7,040 nt of DNA from an uncultured Paracoccaceae bacterium (GTDB lineage Bacteria > Pseudomonadota > Alphaproteobacteria > Rhodobacterales > Rhodobacteraceae). The DNA is taken from contig CALHST010000018.1 in NCBI GenBank assembly GCA_938038825.1, forward strand, positions 1 through 7,040. The letters run 5' to 3'. Below are positions 1 through 5,872 of the stretch, piece after piece; position 1 is the stretch's first letter; every line of letters starts with the position of its first letter. The notes under the pieces are model-generated. The model made no database searches. It was not told the DNA's origin and was given only the letters and a program-made list of their open reading frames with translations. Both the position numbers and the translations under genes were made by a program.

Positions 1-1181
1 GGAACGCCCTCGGCACCCAAAGCTGCGGGATAGCCGCTTGCGAAGATGCCCAGCATCAACATGCCAAAGATCCCGATGGTGCCGTGCACGGTAACCGCGC
101 CAACCGCATCATCAATGCCGCGTTTCTCAAGGAACCCAGCACAGGGTTTCAGGATCAACCCAGCCACAATTGCGATCAGGAAGGTCAAAGCCGGGAAGTA
201 GATATCCAAGCCAGACGCCGTCGAAATGATCCCGGCCAAGGCGCCGGACATCATCCAGAACGGATCCTTCGTTGCGACCCATGCGCCGATGATGCCACCG
301 GCAATCGCCATCAGGATGTTAAAGGCCAAAGCACCCAGGTTTGTTGGCGTGCCATAGATGGTTGTGAAGTTGCTCCCCCATGACCAGGCTTCGCCGCCGA
401 CGACCAGACAGGCCATCAAGAAACCCCAGAAGCCAACAATGATCAGCATCAGACCCATCGCCGTGAACGGCATATTGTGACCTGCAAGCTCATTGGCGGA
501 CCCGTCTGCGTTGAACTTCCCGATACGGGGTCCAAGGTTGATCAGAACACCCAACGCAAAGAACGCTGCGACTGCATGTACTAAACCGGCAGCACCAAAG
601 TCATGCACGCCCCACTGGGTCACAAGCCAGCCATCTGCGTGCCAACCCCACGCAGCAGCCAATGTCCAAGAGAACCCGCCAAGCACGATTGCGCAGATCA
701 CAAAACCAACGGTTTGGATCCGTTCAATCACCGCACCTGACATGATCGACGCTGTCGTAGCCGCGAAGAGCGTGAACGCCCCCCAGAACACTCCGTCAAT
801 TTGGTCCGCAAGATTTGGCCCCATAAAGGCGACGCTTTCGCCCCAGCCCAACGCAATGCTGCCAGCATAGGCGGCGCCGGAAATGCCATTTGGCCCTTCA
901 GACAATGACAGACCCGTTGGGAATGCCCAGTAAACCCACCAGCCAAAGAAGTAGAACGCCGGGATCACAAATGCGAACGCCAGAATGTTCTTTACGCCCG
1001 AGGACAGCGCGTTCTTGGCGCGGGATGCCCCCATTTCGTAGGCTAAAAAGCCTGCGTGAATGATGATCATCAATGGAATCGTTAGGTAATAATAGGTCTC
1101 TGCGAACATCGTGTTCGTCAGGTTCCCTTTCGTCTCCATCGCTGCGACCTGTGCCGCAAGTTCAGCAAGTTGTTCTTCCAC
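1..1181 (-). CDS. amt: Amt-family ammonium/methylammonium transporter, 3' end beyond window
   Basis: Inner-membrane channel of the Amt/Mep/Rh family. Reading the minus strand from a GTG at 1181-1179 gives 393 residues before the window edge. About 40-60 C-terminal residues are missing by comparison with usual Amt lengths. The start is GTG, with GGGGG six bases upstream; an ATG at codon 15 is the alternative. Residues 1-20 look like a short amphipathic helix (EEQLAELAAQVAAM), and no classical signal peptide is seen. Many hydrophobic segments follow, beginning near residue 30. Aligned by eye to E. coli AmtB, the Phe gate (F139, F254), W178, D194 and the twin pore histidines (H202, and H366 in TVHGTIG) are present. 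The usual D-F-A-G-G signature is DFGAAGLVH instead, and the position matching Ser219 is Cys258. Divergent transcription from a methylamine operon suggests methylammonium as a substrate; this is inference, and ordinary ammonium transport remains possible. Confidence 0.92.
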   Translation of the reverse strand, partial: MEEQLAELAAQVAAMETKGNLTNTMFAETYYYLTIPLMIIIHAGFLAYEMGASRAKNALSSGVKNILAFAFVIPAFYFFGWWVYWAFPTGLSLSEGPNGISGAAYAGSIALGWGESVAFMGPNLADQIDGVFWGAFTLFAATTASIMSGAVIERIQTVGFVICAIVLGGFSWTLAAAWGWHADGWLVTQWGVHDFGAAGLVHAVAAFFALGVLINLGPRIGKFNADGSANELAGHNMPFTAMGLMLIIVGFWGFLMACLVVGGEAWSWGSNFTTIYGTPTNLGALAFNILMAIAGGIIGAWVATKDPFWMMSGALAGIISTASGLDIYFPALTFLIAIVAGLILKPCAGFLEKRGIDDAVGAVTVHGTIGIFGMLMLGIFASGYPAALGAEGV

Positions 1182-1213
1182 GTTTTGCCCCCGTGTCTGT
1201 TGTTGGCTTGCCG

Positions 1214-1233
1214 CGACCTATTGGCGGGTCGCA
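1214..1233. promoter_or_regulatory. Perfect 6-bp inverted repeat in the amt leader
   Basis: GCGACC (1214-1219) and GGTCGC (1228-1233) are exact reverse complements separated by 8 bases. The repeat lies 33 bases upstream of the amt GTG, inside the divergent spacer. It could be an operator half-site pair or an RNA hairpin in the amt 5' leader. No regulator gene is in the window to suggest which protein would bind. Confidence 0.35.
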
Positions 1234-1309
1234 ACTTTCTACGCCTTGGTTGGCGCTGCCCGGATGGAAACACGAGAATGACAATCTGGCTAGTATTTTT
1301 TGCATTTTA

Positions 1310-1324
1310 GGAAAAAAAGTTTCC
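1310..1324. promoter_or_regulatory. Small inverted repeat in the AT-rich centre of the divergent spacer
   Basis: GGAAA (1310-1314) and TTTCC (1320-1324) are perfect arms around 5 bases. They sit in the only markedly AT-rich stretch of the spacer (about 1290-1350), just upstream of the best promoter-like hexamers for mgsA. The position suits an operator or activator site controlling one or both divergent genes. Five-base arms in A/T-tract DNA can arise by chance, so the call is weak. Confidence 0.25.
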
Positions 1325-1330
1325 CAGCAG

Positions 1331-1359
1331 TTGAGCGTGGATTTTTTTGGTGCTAGCGT
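1331..1359 (+). promoter_or_regulatory. Possible sigma-70-type promoter for mgsABC
   Basis: TTGAGC (1331-1336) and TAGCGT (1354-1359) are spaced by 17 bases, with a run of seven T in the spacer. The -35 hexamer matches the consensus well in its first four bases; the -10 hexamer is poor. It lies about 40 bases upstream of the mgsA ATG. This is the best candidate I find in the spacer, but the match is weak and the operon may use an activator-dependent promoter. Confidence 0.25.
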
Positions 1360-1396
1360 TTGAGTCGAGTTTGAACCCCTGAGGGAGGACCCGGCT

Positions 1397-2323
1397 ATGT
1401 GCGGGATCGTCGGATTATTTTTGAAAGACCCATCGCTAGAGCCTCAGCTTGGCGCGATGCTGACTGACATGCTGATCACCATGACCGATCGCGGCCCCGA
1501 CAGTGCCGGCATCGCGATCTACTCCGATGAATCGCAAGGAAAAGCAAAGCTTACTGTGCAATCTGACACCCCTGCCGAAGACTTCTCAGGTCTCGATAAA
1601 TCGCTTGGGAAAGTTCTTGAGGGCGCCGTCAAAATGGTTGTCACGGACACCCACGCGGTGTTGGAAATGCAGGCCGATCAGATGGACACCGCCCGCACGT
1701 ATTTGCGTTCCGAACACCCCTCGGTTCGTGTCATGAGCCGTGGCGAATCTTTGCAGATCTACAAGGAAGTAGGTTTGCCTAAAGATGTGGCATCGCGTTT
1801 CAACGTCAGCAAAATGAGCGGATCTCATGGAATCGGTCACACCCGGATGGCAACCGAATCTGCGGTCACCACCATGGGCGCGCACCCGTTCAACACAGGG
1901 ATGGACCAGTGCCTTGTGCACAACGGATCATTGTCCAACCACAACTCGCTGCGCCGCAAACTGCGTCGCGCTGGCGTGCATATCGAAACCGAAAACGACA
2001 CCGAAGTGGGCGCGGCCTACCTCACCTGGAAGATGATGAACGGCGCAAGTCTGGGCGAAGCACTTGAAAGTTCTTTGCAGGACCTAGACGGGTTCTTCAC
2101 CTTTGTTGTGGGCACAAAGGATGGGTTTGGCGTGGTGCGTGACCCGATTGCTTGCAAGCCAGCTGTTATGGCCGAAACCGATCAATATGTGGCGTTTGGT
2201 TCGGAATATCGGGCGTTAGTAAACCTGCCAAGCATCGAAGACGCGCGCGTTTGGGAACCGGAACCGGCGACAGTCTACTTCTGGACCCACCAATCAGCCC
2301 CCACCCAAGAAAAGGCGGCGTAA
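1397..2323 (+). CDS. mgsA: N-methylglutamate synthase subunit A, class II glutamine amidotransferase
   Basis: Amidotransferase subunit of the cytoplasmic N-methylglutamate synthase complex. It is expected to release the amine (methylamine) from gamma-glutamylmethylamide for transfer in the MgsC subunit. The 308-residue protein starts MCGIVG, so removal of Met exposes the N-terminal nucleophile Cys2 typical of Ntn amidotransferases. Family motifs follow in order: RGPDSAG (32-38), GHTRMAT (147-153), AHPF (162-165), HNGSLSN (175-181, oxyanion region), ENDTE (199-203) and VRDPIACKP (247-255). The stretch between RGPDSAG and GHTR is about 70 residues longer than in GlmS. The ATG at 1397 is preceded by a strong GGGAGG (1383-1388) with an 8-base spacing, and Cys2 fixes this start. 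The TAA directly abuts the mgsB ATG, implying coupled translation. A GlxB-like amidotransferase of a related split glutamate synthase is the alternative; the adjoining gmaS favours mgsA. Confidence 0.92.
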   Translation: MCGIVGLFLKDPSLEPQLGAMLTDMLITMTDRGPDSAGIAIYSDESQGKAKLTVQSDTPAEDFSGLDKSLGKVLEGAVKMVVTDTHAVLEMQADQMDTARTYLRSEHPSVRVMSRGESLQIYKEVGLPKDVASRFNVSKMSGSHGIGHTRMATESAVTTMGAHPFNTGMDQCLVHNGSLSNHNSLRRKLRRAGVHIETENDTEVGAAYLTWKMMNGASLGEALESSLQDLDGFFTFVVGTKDGFGVVRDPIACKPAVMAETDQYVAFGSEYRALVNLPSIEDARVWEPEPATVYFWTHQSAPTQEKAA

Positions 2324-3001
2324 ATGCAAACTTTCGATCTAGAAGCCGAAGGCCTGCGCGCGTTGAACGAGACGCTGCATGCCCAAGCGGACAACACCAA
2401 TCAAACCAAGTGGGAAATCGTGAACCCGCGCGGTAGCCACGCCATTGCCGTGGGTTTGGATGCCCCGATTGAGGTCAACGTCAAAGGCTCTACTGGGTAT
2501 TACTGTGCGGGCATGAACCAACAAGCAACCGTCAATGTGCACGGCTCGGCCGGGCCGGGTGTTGCCGAAAACATGATGTCCGGCACCGTCGTGATCGAAG
2601 GTGACGCCTCACAATATGCTGGGGCCACAGGCCATGGCGGTACTTTGGTGATCAAGGGCAATGCCTCGTCGCGCTGCGGCATTTCTATGAAGGGCATCGA
2701 CATCGTGGTGCACGGCAATATCGGGCACATGTCAGCGTTTATGGCGCAATCGGGCAACCTTGTGGTGTGCGGCGATGCTGGTGATGCGCTTGGGGATTCC
2801 ATTTACGAAGCACGCCTGTTTGTGCGCGGATCTGTCAAATCACTGGGCGCGGACTGCATCGAAAAAGAGATGCGGCCCGAACATCTCGAAATTTTGACGG
2901 AACTGCTGGAACGCGGCGACTGCGATGCCAAACCCGAAGAGTTCAAACGCTATGGGTCGGCCCGCACACTTTACAATTTCAACATCGACAATGCGTATTA
3001 A
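2324..3001 (+). CDS. mgsB: N-methylglutamate synthase subunit B, GXGXG-repeat (GltB C-terminal-like) protein
   Basis: Structural subunit corresponding to the C-terminal beta-helix domain of glutamate synthase, encoded separately here. In the 225-residue protein, residues about 45-175 are built from short beta-strand repeats with recurring glycines (for example VHGSAGPG at 72-79, IEGDAS at 91-96, VIKGNASSRCG at 109-119, VHGNIG at 129-134, VVCGDAGDALG at 147-157 and FVRGSV at 166-171), as expected for a right-handed beta-helix. A charged, probably helical tail (about 180-210) follows. No catalytic residues are expected in this subunit. The ATG immediately follows the mgsA TAA, and the purine-rich AAGAAAAGG at the mgsA end can act as the ribosome site. 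The same protein type occurs as GlxC in related split glutamate synthases. Placement between the amidotransferase and FMN subunits supports the MgsB call. Confidence 0.9.
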   Translation: MQTFDLEAEGLRALNETLHAQADNTNQTKWEIVNPRGSHAIAVGLDAPIEVNVKGSTGYYCAGMNQQATVNVHGSAGPGVAENMMSGTVVIEGDASQYAGATGHGGTLVIKGNASSRCGISMKGIDIVVHGNIGHMSAFMAQSGNLVVCGDAGDALGDSIYEARLFVRGSVKSLGADCIEKEMRPEHLEILTELLERGDCDAKPEEFKRYGSARTLYNFNIDNAY

Positions 3002-3013
3002 GGGACGGTTGCT

Positions 3014-4360
3014 GTGAAAGATAACAATCAAGACGGTCCCCCACGGACCACGCCCATCCAATCGGCGACATTCTCGAACCCGATCAACGCCGAAATTCGG
3101 CGCGCAGCGGCAACTGGGATTTATGACATTCGTGGCGGCGGTGCCAAACGTAAACTGCCCCATTTTGACGACCTTCTGTTTTTGGGCGCGTCCATGTCGC
3201 GCTATCCGCTCGAAGGGTATCGCGAGAAATGCGACACCAGCGTGACCTTGGGCACGCGCTTTGCAAAGAACCCGATCCATTTGGATATCCCCGTGACCAT
3301 CGCGGGCATGTCATTCGGCGCGCTGTCTGGTCCTGCCAAAGAAGCCCTTGGTCGCGGCGCAACCCTTGCGGGCACGTCCACCACAACGGGTGACGGCGGC
3401 ATGACACAGGAAGAGCGCGGCCATTCCAACAAACTGGTCTATCAATATCTGCCCTCCCGCTATGGGATGAACCCCAACGATCTGCGCAAAGCTGACGCCA
3501 TTGAAGTGGTTGTGGGCCAAGGTGCAAAACCGGGCGGCGGTGGCATGCTGCTGGGCCAAAAGATCAGCGATCGCGTGGCCGAAATGCGCAACTTGCCAAA
3601 AGGGATCGACCAGCGTTCCGCCTGTCGGCACCCTGATTGGACCGGCCCCGATGATCTGGAGATCAAAATCCTTGAGCTGCGCGAGATTACAGGCTGGAAA
3701 GTGCCGATCTACATCAAGGTGGGTGGCGCGCGCCCCTATTTCGACACCACACTCGCAGTGAAGGCAGGCGCAGATGTTGTGGTTCTCGACGGGATGCAAG
3801 GCGGCACTGCGGCGACCCAGGATGTGTTCATCGAACATGTGGGTCAACCGATCTTGGCCTGTATCCGCGAAGCAGTTCGCGCGCTCCAGGATCTGGACAT
3901 GCACCGCGAAGTGCAGCTGATTGTATCCGGTGGCGTGCGCACCGGCGCCGATGTGGCCAAATGCATGGCGCTTGGCGCAGATGCGGTGGCCATCGGAACC
4001 GCAGCTTTGATCGCGCTTGGTGACAATGATCCCCGCTGGGAAGACGAATACCAAAAGCTGGGCACCACCGCCGGGGCCTATGACGATTGGCACGAAGGCC
4101 AGGACCCTGCGGGCATCACAACCCAAGACCCAGAACTTATGGCACGCTTTGACCCGATCGAGGGCGGGCGCCGCCTGAACAATTACCTCAAAGTCATGAC
4201 GCTCGAGGCCCAAACCATCGCGCGGGCTTGCGGCAAGAACCACCTGCACAATCTGGAACCAGAAGATCTGTGCGCCCTGACGATGGAGGCCGCAGCCATG
4301 GCCAAAATTCCGCTGGCGGGCACAGATTGGTATCCCGGCAAACCCGGCACCTCGTACTGA
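3014..4360 (+). CDS. mgsC: N-methylglutamate synthase subunit C, FMN-binding glutamate synthase-like barrel without Fe-S cysteines
   Basis: Catalytic subunit that forms N-methylglutamate from glutamate and the methylamine released by MgsA. The 448-residue protein matches the FMN-binding alpha/beta-barrel domain of glutamate synthase. Visible motifs are GMSFGALSG (98-106), GQGAKPGGGG (168-177, with K171), DGMQGGTAAT (259-268), SGGVRTG (305-311) and GADAVAIGT (321-329). The GTG start at 3014 has AAGGGA (3000-3005) eight bases upstream and lies 12 bases after the mgsB stop; the next in-frame ATGs fall inside conserved sequence. In glutamate synthases the barrel is followed by three cysteines holding a [3Fe-4S] cluster (CHxNxC core). 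Here that stretch reads TTAGAYDDWHEGQDPAGITTQ in part, with W359 and D364 at the core Cys positions and A353 at the first. The enzyme probably uses FMN alone. A GlxD-like glutamate synthase homologue is the alternative name. Confidence 0.9.
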   Translation: MKDNNQDGPPRTTPIQSATFSNPINAEIRRAAATGIYDIRGGGAKRKLPHFDDLLFLGASMSRYPLEGYREKCDTSVTLGTRFAKNPIHLDIPVTIAGMSFGALSGPAKEALGRGATLAGTSTTTGDGGMTQEERGHSNKLVYQYLPSRYGMNPNDLRKADAIEVVVGQGAKPGGGGMLLGQKISDRVAEMRNLPKGIDQRSACRHPDWTGPDDLEIKILELREITGWKVPIYIKVGGARPYFDTTLAVKAGADVVVLDGMQGGTAATQDVFIEHVGQPILACIREAVRALQDLDMHREVQLIVSGGVRTGADVAKCMALGADAVAIGTAALIALGDNDPRWEDEYQKLGTTAGAYDDWHEGQDPAGITTQDPELMARFDPIEGGRRLNNYLKVMTLEAQTIARACGKNHLHNLEPEDLCALTMEAAAMAKIPLAGTDWYPGKPGTSY

Positions 4361-4369
4361 CCACATCTG

Positions 4370-4399
4370 GGGCGCGACCATCACGGTTCGCGCCCTTTT
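4370..4399 (+). terminator. Rho-independent terminator after mgsC
   Basis: GGGCGCGA (4370-4377) pairs perfectly with TCGCGCCC (4388-4395), and TTTT (4396-4399) follows at once. Two further C-G pairs can form inside the loop if one T is bulged. The hairpin begins 10 bases after the mgsC stop. The T-tract is short, so termination may be partial, letting some transcripts reach gmaS. Confidence 0.8.
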
Positions 4400-4463
4400 G
4401 CCCAAAAGCACTGACAGAATACCGACGAAACACAGACAAAATACAAACAGGGAAATCAAAGGC
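4400..4463 (+). promoter_or_regulatory. T-poor, CA-rich leader of gmaS
   Basis: The 64 bases between the terminator and the gmaS start are strongly biased: from 4404 to 4463 only 4 of 60 bases are T, while A and C dominate. No strong hairpin is visible. The stretch holds the gmaS ribosome site AGGGA (4449-4453, 10 bases before the ATG). CTGACA (4411-4416) could serve as a -35 box, but no convincing -10 box follows at normal spacing. The RNA would be single-stranded and CA-rich, a feature that can aid translation or be a target for small RNAs or Hfq; that role is inference. Confidence 0.35.
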
Positions 4464-5792
4464 ATGACCACGGATCTCGCCAAATTCGCCAAAGACAATG
4501 GCGTCAAATATTTCATGATCTCTTTCACGGATCTTTTCGGTGGCCAACGCGCCAAATTGGTCCCCGCACAAGCCATCGCAGACATGCAAGAAGACGGCGC
4601 CGGATTCGCAGGGTTTGCAACATGGCTCGACATGACCCCGGCTCACCCCGACATGCTGGCTGTGCCGGATCCGTCCTCGGTTATTCAGTTGCCGTGGAAG
4701 CCCGAAGTCGCATGGGTTGCGGGCAATTGCGTGATGGAAGGGCAAGACGTCGCCCAAGCCCCACGCAACGTGTTACGCCGCCTGATTGACGAAGCGGCCG
4801 CCGAAGGGATGCACGTTAAAACCGGGATCGAAGCCGAATATTTCTTGCTCACACCCGACGGCACACAAATCAGCGATCCCTTTGATACTGCTGAGAAACC
4901 TTGTTATGATCAACAAGCTGTCATGCGCCGTTATGATGTGGTTCGCGAAATCTGCGACTATATGCTGGACCTCGGCTGGGGCCCCTATCAAAACGACCAC
5001 GAAGACGCGAACGGGCAGTTCGAAATGAACTGGGAATTTGACGACGCGCTGCGCACAGCGGACAAGCATTCCTTTTTTAAGTTCATGACCAAATCTGTGG
5101 CGGAAAAGCACGGGCTACGCGCCACCTTCATGCCCAAACCGATTGAAGGTCTGACAGGCAACGGCTGTCACGCGCATATCTCGGTCTGGGATGCGCCCGG
5201 CGCAAAATCCAAAACCAATGTTTTTGCAGGCGAAGGCGAAGGCCAAACAGGCGAGGTCGGCCTGTCCGAGCGTGGCAAGCACTTCCTTGGCGGCATCATG
5301 AAACACGCCAGCGCCTTGGCCGCGATCACCAACCCAACCGTGAACAGCTATAAACGCATCAACGCACCCCGCACAATGTCCGGCGCCACATGGGCGCCAA
5401 ACACCGTCACATGGACCGGCAACAACCGCACGCATATGGTACGTGTTCCTGGCCCCGGTCGGTTTGAATTACGCTTGCCAGATGGGGCGACCAACCCCTA
5501 TTTGTTGCAAGCCGTGATCATCGCCGCTGGCCTTTCCGGCATCCGATCCAAAGCAGACCCGGGCAAGCGCTATGACATTGATATGTATGCAGAAGGTCAC
5601 AAAGTTCGCGGCGCACCCAAACTGCCACTGAACCTGCTGGACGCTTTGCGCGAATACGACAAAGACAAGGGCCTGAAGGCTGCCATGGGCGATGAATTCA
5701 GCGCCGCTTACCTGAAGATGAAGCACCAAGAATGGAATGCGTTTGTTTCCCACTTCACCCAATGGGAACGCGACAACACGCTCGACATCTGA
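4464..5792 (+). CDS. gmaS: Gamma-glutamylmethylamide synthetase (glutamine synthetase family)
   Basis: Cytoplasmic ATP-dependent ligase that joins monomethylamine to the gamma-carboxyl of glutamate, making the gamma-glutamylmethylamide used by MgsABC. The 442-residue protein has the glutamine synthetase fold. Metal-ligand motifs are GIEAEYF (E123, E125), NDHEDANGQFE (E180, E187) and GNGCHAHIS (H236, H238). Further family motifs are NPTVNSYKR (290-298), NNRTHMVRVP (320-329) and RFELRLPD (333-340). The ATG at 4464 is chosen because AGGGA lies 10 bases upstream. A longer in-frame reading from a TTG at 4398 would begin within the terminator T-tract and add 22 residues unlike the family. The ammonium-site acids of true glutamine synthetase are not conserved: FDGSS is FAGFA (A49), and the catalytic Glu of YEAP is Trp310 in TWAP. 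This argues against plain GlnA, as does the absence of an evident adenylylation tyrosine loop. Position between mgsABC and tmm strongly supports gmaS. Confidence 0.94.
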   Translation: MTTDLAKFAKDNGVKYFMISFTDLFGGQRAKLVPAQAIADMQEDGAGFAGFATWLDMTPAHPDMLAVPDPSSVIQLPWKPEVAWVAGNCVMEGQDVAQAPRNVLRRLIDEAAAEGMHVKTGIEAEYFLLTPDGTQISDPFDTAEKPCYDQQAVMRRYDVVREICDYMLDLGWGPYQNDHEDANGQFEMNWEFDDALRTADKHSFFKFMTKSVAEKHGLRATFMPKPIEGLTGNGCHAHISVWDAPGAKSKTNVFAGEGEGQTGEVGLSERGKHFLGGIMKHASALAAITNPTVNSYKRINAPRTMSGATWAPNTVTWTGNNRTHMVRVPGPGRFELRLPDGATNPYLLQAVIIAAGLSGIRSKADPGKRYDIDMYAEGHKVRGAPKLPLNLLDALREYDKDKGLKAAMGDEFSAAYLKMKHQEWNAFVSHFTQWERDNTLDI

Positions 5793-5820
5793 TGCGTTCA
5801 ACATCCACATAACTTCTAAA

Positions 5821-5853
5821 GGTCAGTCCCTGTTCGCAGGGCTGGCCTTTTTT
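5821..5853 (+). terminator. Strong rho-independent terminator between gmaS and tmm
   Basis: GGTCAG (5821-5826) pairs with CTGGCC (5842-5847) with one G-T wobble. T5827 is bulged. CCCTG (5828-5832) pairs with CAGGG (5837-5841) around a TTCG tetraloop (5833-5836). Six T (5848-5853) follow directly. It ends only 19 bases before the tmm ATG, so it acts both as the gmaS terminator and as a structure any transcript reaching tmm from upstream must read through. Confidence 0.9.
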
Positions 5854-5872
5854 GCGAAAAGGAACATTGCAC

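Noticed and set aside
84..870. Plus-strand frames (84-383 and 493-870) antisense to amt.
   Set aside because: The minus-strand reading gives a continuous Amt protein with conserved pore residues, so these frames are shadows.
1287..1304. Possible sigma-54 (-24/-12) promoter, TGGC followed by TTGCA, upstream of mgsA.
   Set aside because: The GG and GC elements are 12 bases apart rather than the required 10, and the -24 box lacks the AC of TGGCAC. Sigma-54 promoters are intolerant of spacing changes.
1073..1363. A 96-codon plus-strand frame covering the amt start and the divergent spacer.
   Set aside because: Half of it is antisense to amt, the rest is the regulatory spacer, and the translation is low-complexity without a recognisable domain.
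1397..4360. Reading the three-gene mgs block as a conventional glutamate synthase for ammonia assimilation.
   Set aside because: The subunits are split as in MgsABC, the Fe-S cysteines are missing, no NAD(P)H-oxidising GltD subunit is adjacent, and gmaS follows.
4398..4463. An N-terminal extension of gmaS from a TTG at 4398.
   Set aside because: The TTG lies in the terminator T-tract, has no ribosome site, and would add residues not expected in the family. The ATG at 4464 has AGGGA upstream and gives a normal-length GmaS.
3311..4633. A 440-codon open frame on the minus strand across mgsC and the start of gmaS.
   Set aside because: It lies antisense to clearly conserved genes, its translation resembles no family I recognise, and it crosses the terminator. 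Long antisense frames are common in GC-rich coding DNA.
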